Shown here: in pieces, positions 1 through 8,333 of the stretch
Numbering within the stretch: the first letter of the stretch is position 1
Layout: each line of letters starts with the position of its first letter
Origin: Clostridiales bacterium
GTDB lineage: Bacteria > Bacillota > Clostridia > Lachnospirales > Lachnospiraceae
Reading direction: 5' to 3'
Length of the DNA stretch: 64,000 bases
Assembly: GCA_012520645.1 (NCBI GenBank)
Contig: JAAYNV010000038.1
Span: forward strand, 62,001 to 126,000
The notes under the pieces: generated by a model
Database searches by the model: none
Seen by the model: only the letters and a program-made list of their open reading frames with translations
Told to the model about the DNA's origin: nothing
Position numbers and translations under genes: made by a program

Positions 1-605
1 ATCCCCTTCTCTTTCATAACACGGGAAATAAACAGAAATTCACACTTTTCTTCCCTAGGATACTCCAAATAAGCATATCTTTCAAGATTTACTCCCGATC
101 CTGGCAGCATCACATGTCTGCCCGGTCCGATTTTACGTTTTACGAAATACTGTTCATTGGACGCATTCTGAAAAAACAGACAGCTTACCTTTTTCATGGC
201 AAACCGGTAAACGGCTGTTGTCATATGCTGTAAAATCCCATCTCCTTCTACTGCCGTTCCCAGTCCCGTAATATTTGTAATATACGGTATTTTCATCAAC
301 CGGCAAAGACTGCCCGCATACAGATTCGGCTTGATCGTATAGGTTAACACTACATCCGGTCTGACTTCTTTTATAATCTGCCTGTACTGCTTCATCAGCG
401 AAAGCTCCTGAAGTGGATTTTTCCCCCTTCGGTTTAACTCCGTTTCATGGAAAATACAACCCATTTCCTTAAGCTTCGGCACAAACTGCCCGTCCGGTAA
501 CGCAATATGAAGCTCATAAGGCACTGCAAGCAGCGCCTCCAGCACTTCCTTTCTGAAATTGTACAGTCCTACATCGAAATTGGTTACAATTAATATTTTT
601 TTCAT
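1..605 (-). CDS. Glycosyltransferase family 4, PglA-like (3' end off window)
   Basis: Partial gene: about 201 N-terminal residues are visible and the frame is still open at position 1. The protein starts MKKILIVTNFDVGLYNFRKE, a typical N-terminal Rossmann half of a GT4/GT-B enzyme. Further motifs are DVVLTYTIKPN near residue 90 and YITNITGLG near residue 110, followed by the start of the donor-binding half (FISRVMKEKG at the edge). The layout recalls PglA-type enzymes that add the second sugar to an undecaprenyl-diphosphate-linked amino sugar. This fits the PglC/PglE/PglF-like genes at 2-5.7 kb. An AAAGGA site lies about 12 bases before the ATG. The family call is firm; the exact sugar is inference. 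Confidence 0.8.
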   Translation of the reverse strand, partial: MKKILIVTNFDVGLYNFRKEVLEALLAVPYELHIALPDGQFVPKLKEMGCIFHETELNRRGKNPLQELSLMKQYRQIIKEVRPDVVLTYTIKPNLYAGSLCRLMKIPYITNITGLGTAVEGDGILQHMTTAVYRFAMKKVSCLFFQNASNEQYFVKRKIGPGRHVMLPGSGVNLERYAYLEYPREEKCEFLFISRVMKEKG

Positions 606-632
606 GTTCTGTGTATTCCTTTGATTCACCGT

Positions 633-1703
633 TTATGCCCGGTATTTCGGAAAAAAACCGCTCTCGGGGTCCGGCTCGTTTAACTCACACAGCCTGTCAT
701 AAACAACCGGATCATATATCTTTTTCCCAATACTGAAAGTACGGTCTTCCTGCCTGTTAAACTGCTTCTTAAAGCTGTAAAGATGATCCTTATGACTGCC
801 TAAGCCGCCTCCCAGATGAAAGGTCTGATACCCCTGCTCACAGGCAAAACATGCCGCCTCGTATAAAATCAAATTGGTGGGGGCAAGATGCTGAAACTCC
901 CTGCGGGATGCCGACAGGTGGTAATGAATTCCCCTGCTGCCTGTCAGTATAATGGACATGGCAATAATCTCGCCCTCATACTCCGCATAGAACATAAGCG
1001 CCCTGTATTTTAAATCCTCTAATATACTCTGATAAAACTCTTTTCCAAAATAATAATAAGCCTCTGCATTTACCTTATCCATCGTCTGATTATAGATTGT
1101 TTCAAAGGTTTCATACAGGGACGGCTCTCTGCCCCAGTATACCCTGACCCCGCTCTTTAACGCCTTGCGGATCATATTCCGGTTCTTACTGGTCAGATTC
1201 GCCCAGATCGTCTCCTTGGAAGAGACATCCATCTGCACCGTATTTCCCAGATCAATGACCTGATAAAAGTCATCCACGGTATGTGCATTGTTTAATCCCG
1301 GATGAAAACGTACAAACTCTGCCACTGCTTTTTCCCGACGCAGATATGCTTCGTATGCCGCATATAGCCCCTTTTTATCCTTTTCCTGCCAATCCCCATC
1401 CATCAAAAAGCCCCCATAGCCATATGGGGTCACAAAATCACAGTATTCCTTTAACGCTTCATCGCCCTCTTCCGTTGTCCGTTTCACGGGAACCGGGCGT
1501 TTCATTACAACATTTGCCGCTTTTTTTCCGTCCTGCTCATAATATAATAAAAGCGGTTCGCCGTCACCGTTTATCTGAAATGCTTTGGCATAGCCCGGAA
1601 GATAATAGGTATCCCAGTTTTCAAACTGCTCGATACAGTTCTGCCAGGCCTCAGACTGCTCTAAGGTATAGACCTGAATGGGGGTGTTGGATTTATCTGA
1701 CAT
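633..1703 (-). CDS. FemAB-like GNAT acyltransferase
   Basis: 356-residue soluble protein, start at 1703 supported by GAGG 9 bases upstream. The hallmarks are NRNMIRKALKSGV (residues 175-187), the C-terminal GYQTFHLGGGLGSHKDHLYS block (about 291-310) and FKKQFN just after it. These match the Acetyltransf_6/FemAB-like double-GNAT proteins found in peptidoglycan cross-bridge synthesis and in exopolysaccharide clusters. It may transfer an acyl or aminoacyl group onto the lipid-linked glycan or an amino sugar; the substrate cannot be read from sequence. It lies 27 bases upstream of the GT4 gene and is the first gene after the structured element at 1770-1981, so that element would be in its leader if transcribed. 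Confidence 0.7.
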   Translation of the reverse strand: MSDKSNTPIQVYTLEQSEAWQNCIEQFENWDTYYLPGYAKAFQINGDGEPLLLYYEQDGKKAANVVMKRPVPVKRTTEEGDEALKEYCDFVTPYGYGGFLMDGDWQEKDKKGLYAAYEAYLRREKAVAEFVRFHPGLNNAHTVDDFYQVIDLGNTVQMDVSSKETIWANLTSKNRNMIRKALKSGVRVYWGREPSLYETFETIYNQTMDKVNAEAYYYFGKEFYQSILEDLKYRALMFYAEYEGEIIAMSIILTGSRGIHYHLSASRREFQHLAPTNLILYEAACFACEQGYQTFHLGGGLGSHKDHLYSFKKQFNRQEDRTFSIGKKIYDPVVYDRLCELNEPDPESGFFPKYRA

Positions 1704-1769
1704 TTTGAATACCTCGTTTCTTCAAAATAAGTGGGAAGTATGGTTTCATCTATGTATACTGCTGCCCAT

Positions 1770-1981
1770 CCGGCTGTGTCCCTTGGGAAAATCCACATTC
1801 GTACCGGGATTTTCTAAATGGAACATTTGTGTTATATAAATTGGACGGGAACGGACTCAAGACGCATCCATGCGTCTTCGTCCTGAACCTGACATCCATG
1901 TCAGGTTCTCCCGGTTACTGACTGTTCCATTAAGAAAATACCACGGTACTGCTGCATGGTTTTCCCAAGGGACACAGCCGG
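1770..1981 (-). ncRNA. Large nested inverted-repeat RNA element A with GGA-loop hairpins
   Basis: The 369-base gap 1704-2072 has no gene; most of it is this element. The outer arms 1770-1791 and 1960-1981 are perfectly complementary over 22 bases. Inside are CCA/TGG, GTACCG (1801-1806) with CGGTAC (1944-1949), and 1810-1825 with 1923-1938 (one mismatch, sequence TTTTCTTAATGGAAC on the minus strand). The core holds two perfect hairpins: 1859-1878 (8-bp stem) and 1885-1908 (10-bp stem). On the minus strand both show a UGGA tetraloop closed by CA/UG. A branched RNA on the minus strand fits best; whether it is a leader, a 3' UTR or a free small RNA is unknown. It shares its architecture with the element at 23340-23662. 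Confidence 0.6.
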
Positions 1982-2072
1982 TCGGACAGCTCTCTACATA
2001 ATTTGAAACACATCTTCCTTATATGATTGCTCTAAAGGCTTATGAATCTACAATTAATGCTTCATCACCATT

Positions 2073-2705
2073 TCAGGAATCTATCTGTTGTTTGGCGGCT
2101 TCGCGGATTTCTGCCAGGTTACCTTCTACCACATCGGTATCCACGGCAACATTATCTTTGACCAGAACTGTTTTTACGGTCAAAAACAGGATTTTCAGAT
2201 CCTGTAAAAAGGACAGATTCTCTACATATTCTACGTCCTTTTCCAGACGTTTATCCCATTCGATAAAGTTTCTTCCGCTGACCTGCGCAAGTCCCGTCAG
2301 TCCCGGGCGCACAGTATGTCTTTTTTTCTCCCGCTCTGTATAGTAAGGAAGATAGCTGATCAAAAGCGGTCTCGGTCCGATCAGGCTCATATCTCCCTTT
2401 AAAATATTCCAGAGCTCCGGCAGCTCATCCAGACTACTGGCACGTAAAAAGGAACCAAATCTGGTAAGTCGTACGCTGTCCGGCAAAAGTTCTCCCTTCT
2501 CATCCCGTTCATCCGTCATGGTACGGAACTTGCAGAGTGTAAAGATTTTTTCCTGATAACCGGGTCTTTTCTGATGAAAGATGACCGGGCTTCCCAGCTT
2601 TACACGCACCAGAACCGCCGTCACAAGAATGACCGGACTTAAGATTATGAGCGCTGCTGCGGAAAGTAAAATATCGAATAAACGCTTTAAAAAATGTCGG
2701 TACAT
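2073..2705 (-). CDS. PglC-like initiating phosphoglycosyl transferase (short form)
   Basis: About 210 residues from MYRHFLKRLFDILL at 2705; an in-frame ATG at 2735 would overlap the upstream gene and add ten residues unlike the family. It has a single N-terminal membrane hairpin, then FHQKRPGY, FTLCKFRTMT, IGPRPLL and GLTGLAQVSGR, the catalytic set of monotopic bacterial sugar transferases (PF02397). Such enzymes move a sugar-1-phosphate from a UDP-sugar to undecaprenyl phosphate at the inner face of the membrane, starting a lipid-linked glycan. The short length matches PglC rather than WbaP. It follows the aminotransferase stop by one base, so the genes are translated together. The likely substrate is the amino sugar made by the next two genes. 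Confidence 0.88.
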   Translation of the reverse strand: MYRHFLKRLFDILLSAAALIILSPVILVTAVLVRVKLGSPVIFHQKRPGYQEKIFTLCKFRTMTDERDEKGELLPDSVRLTRFGSFLRASSLDELPELWNILKGDMSLIGPRPLLISYLPYYTEREKKRHTVRPGLTGLAQVSGRNFIEWDKRLEKDVEYVENLSFLQDLKILFLTVKTVLVKDNVAVDTDVVEGNLAEIREAAKQQIDS

Positions 2706-2706
2706 T

Positions 2707-3855
2707 TTATACAAACATCCCCCGAATCGTATCAATAATAAGTTTCATATCCTCCACGGTATTCTTGATGTCACTTGGCAGGCAAACACCTCTATTGAAT
2801 ACATCCTCGGATACGCTTCCCGCTCCGTTTGCATAGGTCTTCCCCGGCTCGTGGGCAAAGAAATCACAGTCCGCAAATACAGGCTGAAGCTGCATCGGTT
2901 TCCAGATCGGTCTGGTCTCTATGTTCAGCTCTTCCAAAGCGTCCATGACCGCATCAGGTGTCGCGCTGCATTCCGGTGAAATCGTCATGCAGGAGAGCCA
3001 GTTGTTTGCATCTGCATCCGGATTCATCGGATTCATGGTAAGTTCCGGAATATCCGCAAATGCCTCTTTATAAGTACGATAGATTTCCTGCTTTTTGGCT
3101 TTGTGCTCTTCCAGATGCAGAAGCTGTCCTCTTCCGATTCCGGCTACGATGTTGCTCATACGGTAATTATAACCAATCTGGGAATGCTGGTAATGTCTCG
3201 CAGGATCTCTCGCCTGAGTAGCTAGGAAGGTCGCTTTCTTAATGGCCGCCTCATCCTCACCCACCAGCATACCACCGCCTGAGGTTGTAATAATCTTATT
3301 GCCGTTAAAAGAATAAATTCCAAAATGTCCGAAGGTTCCGGTCTGCTGTCCCTTATAGGTGGAGCTTAATGACTCTGCAGCATCCTCAATGAGCGGGACA
3401 TTATGCTTTTTACAGATTGCCATAATCTCATCAAGTTTAGCAGGCGTACCGTATAAATGTACACAGACTACTGCCTTCGGATTCGGATATTTTTCAAACG
3501 CACGCTCAAGCGCCTGCGGAGACATATTCCAGGTATCCGGTTCGGAATCAATATAAACCGGTACGGCCTTCTCGTAAGTGATCGGATTGCAGGTCGCAGA
3601 AAAGGTAAGCGCCGGCGCAAAAACGATATCCCCCTGTTCCACACCGATCAGTTTCAGTGCCAGATGAATTGCCGCCGTTCCTGCACTTAAAGCTGCCGCA
3701 TGTCCGCAGCCCGTATATTCTGCCATCTCTTTTTCAAACGCATTGACATTGGGTCCAAGCGGTGCCACCCAGTTCGTATCAAAAGCCTCTTTGATAAATT
3801 CCTGTTCTTCTCCGTGCATGGTCGGGGAAGAAAGATAAATTCTCTTTCTGTCCAT
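2707..3855 (-). CDS. DegT/DnrJ/EryC1 sugar aminotransferase, PglE/WbpE-like
   Basis: 382 residues, full length for PLP-dependent nucleotide-sugar aminotransferases. The family signatures are LSAGTAAIHLALK (57-69), the PLP-stacking EDAAES (157-162) and the Schiff-base lysine K187 in YSFNGNKIITTSGGG. It would put an amino group on the 4-keto sugar made by the PglF-like protein encoded just upstream (2 bases apart), giving a UDP-4-amino-4,6-dideoxy sugar as in bacillosamine synthesis. A PglD-type left-handed beta-helix acetyltransferase is not present nearby, so the 4-amino group may stay free or be acylated by another enzyme such as the FemAB-like protein at 633-1703. Confidence 0.88.
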   Translation of the reverse strand: MDRKRIYLSSPTMHGEEQEFIKEAFDTNWVAPLGPNVNAFEKEMAEYTGCGHAAALSAGTAAIHLALKLIGVEQGDIVFAPALTFSATCNPITYEKAVPVYIDSEPDTWNMSPQALERAFEKYPNPKAVVCVHLYGTPAKLDEIMAICKKHNVPLIEDAAESLSSTYKGQQTGTFGHFGIYSFNGNKIITTSGGGMLVGEDEAAIKKATFLATQARDPARHYQHSQIGYNYRMSNIVAGIGRGQLLHLEEHKAKKQEIYRTYKEAFADIPELTMNPMNPDADANNWLSCMTISPECSATPDAVMDALEELNIETRPIWKPMQLQPVFADCDFFAHEPGKTYANGAGSVSEDVFNRGVCLPSDIKNTVEDMKLIIDTIRGMFV

Positions 3856-3857
3856 AC

Positions 3858-5720
3858 TTATGCCTCCACTTTATTTGGATTATACGTCGGTACGATTTCC
3901 TGTATCAGCTCCTTCGTGTTGGTACATTCCTCCGTCACGGCATGTTTTAATTTATTCAGATGAACAAAAAACTGCTCTTCATCAATCTCAATCGGTCTGC
4001 CGATATGAATGAGCCTGTTCTCTGTTTCCTTCATACCCTCTTCATCCATCAGAAGCTCTTCATAAAGCTTCTCACCCGGTCTTAAGCCGGTAAACTCTAT
4101 TTTGATATCTTCATCCACCTTATAGCCGGACAGTTGGATCAGATTCTTCGCCAGATCCAGTATTTTTACAGGCTCGCCCATATCCAGCACAAAGATTTCC
4201 CCTCCTCTGGCATAGGCTCCTGCCTGTAGAACCAGTGAAACCGCCTCCGGTATCGTCATAAAATAACGGATAATATCCGGATGGGTCACTGTCACAGGAC
4301 CTCCTGCGGCAATCTGCTTCTTAAACAGCGGAATCACACTTCCGTTGCTGCCCAGTACATTGCCAAAACGCACTGCCACAAACTCCGTTTTTTCGAAATT
4401 CTTATTAAAGGTCTGGATAATCATTTCACAGATCCGCTTGGTCGCCCCCATAATATTCGTCGGGTTGACCGCCTTATCCGTGGAGATCAGTACAAATTTA
4501 CTCACACCGTACATGGCTGCCGCATATGCCGTTTTCCATGTACCGAATACATTATTTTTGACTGCCTCGTTAGGACTGTCTTCCATAAGCGGCACATGCT
4601 TATGCGCTGCCGCATGGTATACAATATCCGGCTTATAATGTTTGAAAATGTCGTTCATGCGGTTGGTATTGCGCACCGATGCAATCAGTACCACCAGATT
4701 CAGCCTTGGGTATTTCCGCTTTAATTCCTGTTGGATATCATAGGCATTGTTTTCGTAGATATCCACAATGATAAGCTGTCCCGGTTTATGGGAAGCGATC
4801 TGTCTGCACAGCTCACTTCCGATGGAACCTCCGCCTCCGGTCACCAATACCTTCTTATTCTTCACATATCCTAAAATAGAATCAATATCCACACGGATCG
4901 GCTCTCTTCCAAGCAGATCCTCTACATCCACACTTCTTAACTTGCTGACATTTACCTCGCCGTTCACAAGCTGATACATACCCGGCAGAGTACGCAGCTT
5001 ACAGGATGTCTGACCGGCTAACTGTACGATTTCCTTGATGACCTTTCTCGGTGCAGAAGGAATGGCTATAATAATCTCATCGATTCCATGCAATGCTGCA
5101 TTTTCAACAATGGTGTTCCTGCCGCCTGCCACCTTGATCCCCTGAATAAACTGTCCCCACTTCTTCGGATCGTCATCGATAATGCACTTGATTGTCATGG
5201 TGCTGAAATAGCTGGAACGAATTTCCTTAATAATAGCATTTCCCGCATCCCCGGCGCCAACGATCATCACGGCGATTGCATTGTTCTTATTGTGCTTCTT
5301 TCTCCTCTTTTCCCTTGCAAAACGATAACCAAAGCGGCTGACAAAAGTAAAACCCAACATCAAAAAAGCATTGAAAAAGTAAAAGCTCATCGGCACTTTT
5401 CTGCTCATGCTGAGCATAAATGCGCCCTGAATACCGGCACTGATAAAACATGCCATGACGATATTCTGAAGTTCCTCCATGCCCGCATAGGCCCACAGGC
5501 TGTGATACAATCGGAAAATATAGAAAATGATCAGCGTAATCACGATGGCAATCGGAAGGTGATCCGTCACGGAAGAAATAAAATATTCCGGTATGGCATC
5601 CATCTCCATATTATAACGCAGTACAAGCGAAAGATAATTTGACAGAACAACCATTACCACATCATATAGGATCAGGAATGTCCTTCTTGTCACCAGCTGA
5701 TAATTGATATATTTTTTCAT
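3858..5720 (-). CDS. PglF/CapD-like membrane nucleotide-sugar 4,6-dehydratase
   Basis: 620 residues from ATG 5720, preceded by GGAGATTGAGG. A longer in-frame start at 5861 would run into the upstream gene and is not supported. About four N-terminal membrane segments (residues 13-130) are followed by a first nucleotide-binding domain (VGAGDAGNA near 154) and then the SDR dehydratase domain with TGGGGSIG at 294-301, STDKA at 413 and MGATK at 424-428. Met in place of the usual SDR tyrosine is normal for this PglF/CapD family. It likely converts UDP-GlcNAc to the 4-keto-6-deoxy sugar used by the aminotransferase at 2707-3855. The acceptor pathway is inferred from the PglE/PglC neighbours. Confidence 0.9.
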   Translation of the reverse strand: MKKYINYQLVTRRTFLILYDVVMVVLSNYLSLVLRYNMEMDAIPEYFISSVTDHLPIAIVITLIIFYIFRLYHSLWAYAGMEELQNIVMACFISAGIQGAFMLSMSRKVPMSFYFFNAFLMLGFTFVSRFGYRFAREKRRKKHNKNNAIAVMIVGAGDAGNAIIKEIRSSYFSTMTIKCIIDDDPKKWGQFIQGIKVAGGRNTIVENAALHGIDEIIIAIPSAPRKVIKEIVQLAGQTSCKLRTLPGMYQLVNGEVNVSKLRSVDVEDLLGREPIRVDIDSILGYVKNKKVLVTGGGGSIGSELCRQIASHKPGQLIIVDIYENNAYDIQQELKRKYPRLNLVVLIASVRNTNRMNDIFKHYKPDIVYHAAAHKHVPLMEDSPNEAVKNNVFGTWKTAYAAAMYGVSKFVLISTDKAVNPTNIMGATKRICEMIIQTFNKNFEKTEFVAVRFGNVLGSNGSVIPLFKKQIAAGGPVTVTHPDIIRYFMTIPEAVSLVLQAGAYARGGEIFVLDMGEPVKILDLAKNLIQLSGYKVDEDIKIEFTGLRPGEKLYEELLMDEEGMKETENRLIHIGRPIEIDEEQFFVHLNKLKHAVTEECTNTKELIQEIVPTYNPNKVEA

Positions 5721-5758
5721 CCTCAATCTCCATTCAAAACATCCTGCTTCTGTAAATT

Positions 5759-7597
5759 CTAAGCCTCGTTTTTCTTCTGTTTCTCCGGCAGCCTGCCTAA
5801 CAGCGGTCCCTGCACAAACAGAAGCGTAAATCCCAAAAGAATACTTGGGTGGAAGGTCCACTCCGTTATGCTGGCAACACCAAATGCCGTAATCATCAGA
5901 ACCGGCAGCACCGCATACATATCCTCCGGTCTGCGGATGCAGTATAAAATGCCACGTATGACACTGACCACACCCAGAACCAGAAAATAGATTCCAACCA
6001 GAATTCCATGGTCATAAGCGGTCTGAATAAATGTATTATGCGCATGGGCATAACTCATTTCCTCCGTGTCCACTCCCATGGTATCATGACCGGTCAGATT
6101 AAGCCTTTCCAGATAGGCGAGAAAAATATCCACTCTGCCGTTGCTGGCACTGCCCTCACTTTCATTATACCACGTCTCCGGCGTTACGCCATGCCCAACT
6201 AACACCATCGGAATGAATGCGGTATCTCCCGCACGATAGGGGGCACGCTGTGGAGAAAATAGTGAGGTCTGCGCCTGTCCACCCGAAGAAAACGACTTAA
6301 ATAATTTGTCCACGGTAATGGTACGAAACCGTTCAATATCCATATATTTTTCAGAGTCCATGGGATCCTCGGAAGTAATGGTCTCCTCCCAGAGTTCCCC
6401 GCCCATAATAAACGGATGCCCGACTAATGCCGGAACCGTTCTGGTCACTGTAAATACCATCGGAAACAGTACGATTCCCGAAACCAATACGGTCACATAC
6501 TGCAAAACAAGTCCGGCAAGCTGTCCCTTATACTGGGATACCGCCATACAAAAGAAGGCAAACGCCCCGGCTGCACCGATGGCAAGAAATGCCGTTCTGG
6601 ATACCGTCATCACTGTATAACAGCACACCACACCCATGATCAGTATGGAAAAAAATCTTTCCGTTCCTCTTTTTCCGCTTCGGTAACCCTCTGCCAGATG
6701 AAAAAAGGCCGCCAGAAATACAACCGTCAGATACAAAGAGCAGGTTGCCACTGAATAAAATGCAAGCGGATAACGCGGACTGAAAAACTTATGATACGGA
6801 CGAAACAACAGGGAAAAGGCAAGAATGACTCCAAAGGAAAGCAACACGCCGTTGCAGAATTCCGCAAACAGCTCTCTCCATTCCTCCCCGCTGCGTCTGC
6901 CGAGATATAACAGGGTAAACGGAACCGCCACCGTAAATGTCCATCCCCTCGTATTTCGGAATAATATCAATAACACAAAAAAGCCAAGCAGTAATATCGT
7001 ATATCCTCTGGATACTTCCCGAAACTTTCTGCTTTTCATATCCGACAAAAAACCGAAAATAAGAACTCCAAAGCAGACTGCAACAAAATAACCAAGCACA
7101 AACTCATAGCGTTTGGCATACTCTACTCTGCCAAGCAGTGCATAAACAACAAAACCTGCCGCACAACCCACTACACATAACAGGCTCCACTTATTCCAAA
7201 GTTCTTCTTTTGTATGATAGGTTGCAAGCAGCACCGCAAAGCAAAGCAGAATATAGCGTGTCGCTACCCGGTGTCCATGGTTGCTTCCCGAATTAAAATA
7301 ATACATGCCAAGCAGACAGATTGCCATGAACATAAGCGTCCGCAGATTCGACAGCCTGCATTCCGGCTCTGTCCGTTTTTTCAGATGATATACCAATTTT
7401 GAGAAACCAAAGACAGAAAACAGACACCACACCACCGCCGCCACCAAAAGACCAAGGGCATACACAATATGATCCGCTGTTCCCACCTTAAAAATATTCC
7501 GTCCTATCAAAAACCAGCCTGCTATGCCAAGAAACACAACCCCAAAAACTGCCATAGCAGCCTTAAAGATATCTATGTTTCCTCTGTTCCTTTTCAT
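5759..7597 (-). CDS. O-antigen ligase/polymerase-like membrane protein (Wzy_C type)
   Basis: About 612 residues with roughly a dozen hydrophobic segments. A long extracytoplasmic loop lies in the C-terminal half and ends in AHAHNTFIQTAYDHGILVG, the His-containing motif typical of O-antigen ligases and Wzy-type polymerases (PF04932). It probably joins lipid-linked glycan to an acceptor or polymerises repeats on the outer face of the membrane. ATG 7597 has GGAG 13 bases upstream; ATG 7609 is possible but sits one base from the same site. It belongs to the minus-strand run and lies 38 bases before the PglF-like gene. As the window also has an EpsG-like polymerase, a second assembly line is plausible. 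Confidence 0.75.
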   Translation of the reverse strand: MKRNRGNIDIFKAAMAVFGVVFLGIAGWFLIGRNIFKVGTADHIVYALGLLVAAVVWCLFSVFGFSKLVYHLKKRTEPECRLSNLRTLMFMAICLLGMYYFNSGSNHGHRVATRYILLCFAVLLATYHTKEELWNKWSLLCVVGCAAGFVVYALLGRVEYAKRYEFVLGYFVAVCFGVLIFGFLSDMKSRKFREVSRGYTILLLGFFVLLILFRNTRGWTFTVAVPFTLLYLGRRSGEEWRELFAEFCNGVLLSFGVILAFSLLFRPYHKFFSPRYPLAFYSVATCSLYLTVVFLAAFFHLAEGYRSGKRGTERFFSILIMGVVCCYTVMTVSRTAFLAIGAAGAFAFFCMAVSQYKGQLAGLVLQYVTVLVSGIVLFPMVFTVTRTVPALVGHPFIMGGELWEETITSEDPMDSEKYMDIERFRTITVDKLFKSFSSGGQAQTSLFSPQRAPYRAGDTAFIPMVLVGHGVTPETWYNESEGSASNGRVDIFLAYLERLNLTGHDTMGVDTEEMSYAHAHNTFIQTAYDHGILVGIYFLVLGVVSVIRGILYCIRRPEDMYAVLPVLMITAFGVASITEWTFHPSILLGFTLLFVQGPLLGRLPEKQKKNEA

Positions 7598-7654
7598 GCT
7601 TATATCCATGCTCCTTCCAAAGTCCGAACCTTTTTCGGATCTTTTACCTGCCCG

Positions 7655-8287
7655 TTACTTTTCTGTCACTTTCTTCTTACCGTGTCGTTCCCAAAATACC
7701 GTAACGATCATTCCCGCAAGCACTCCCAGACTGTCATAGGTCAAAATCTGCAATAGATCCAGTTTTTTTCTGTATTCATACCGGCTGACCGCAGAACCGT
7801 CTTCGATGACCGTGCTTCCGTAATAAAGCTGTCCGTTCTCCTCCGGTCCGCAGCCGGAAAGACTGCGGTAGGATAAGGTCGGCGCTACATCCGTAAGACC
7901 GCTTACCTCCAGACGGAAATAATACAACTCACCGGGTCTTACCGGAAGATCGACTACCGCCTCCGTAATCTTTCCATCCTCAATCTCTTCCATGGAAAAG
8001 TCCCGCTGTGCAAGAAGTTCTATATTCGCATCATATACCTTGAACGCCACATTCCCTTCCGTGACCGCTCCATCGTCCCGGTTAAACACAAAACCGATGG
8101 AATACAGCCTGTCATACGTCGGACGAAACTCCTGGATAACCGGCATATCCTGTGTAACAGGCTCTGTCCTGAAATCATCATCCGCAACACTTTTGACCGA
8201 AGCCTCCTCACGGATCAGATTTCCCGGCCATACCATCAGTATCCATACAAGCACACACAGCCAGATCATACACACCGGAAGCGGCAT
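7655..8287 (-). CDS. Unknown two-TM extracytoplasmic protein
   Basis: Not recognised. From ATG 8287 (AGGAG five bases upstream) it has 210 residues: an N-terminal membrane anchor MPLPVCMIWLCVLVW, an extracytoplasmic domain rich in beta-type sequence (about residues 30-170) and a C-terminal membrane helix (about 185-205) followed by a basic tail. An in-frame ATG at 8386 would add 33 polar residues and overlap the upstream gene by 53 bases; I prefer the shorter form. It sits between a GT39-like transferase and the O-antigen-ligase-like gene, so it may be an accessory subunit of one of these membrane enzymes. No catalytic motif is visible. Confidence 0.6.
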   Translation of the reverse strand: MPLPVCMIWLCVLVWILMVWPGNLIREEASVKSVADDDFRTEPVTQDMPVIQEFRPTYDRLYSIGFVFNRDDGAVTEGNVAFKVYDANIELLAQRDFSMEEIEDGKITEAVVDLPVRPGELYYFRLEVSGLTDVAPTLSYRSLSGCGPEENGQLYYGSTVIEDGSAVSRYEYRKKLDLLQILTYDSLGVLAGMIVTVFWERHGKKKVTEK

Positions 8288-8333
8288 TTTTCTCCTGCCT
8301 TGATCCGATGCCCCTGTGATTCTCTCTGTCTCA

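Noticed and set aside
1769-1982. Invertible DNA switch with 22-bp terminal inverted repeats
   Set aside because: The inner parts are also complementary in nested order, and element B has the same design with different arms; this fits a folded RNA better. No recombinase gene is nearby. Inversion was not excluded and could be checked with long reads.
5721-5861. N-terminal extension of the PglF-like protein (start at 5861)
   Set aside because: It lies inside the upstream membrane protein gene, has no family resemblance, and the start at 5720 has a good ribosome site.
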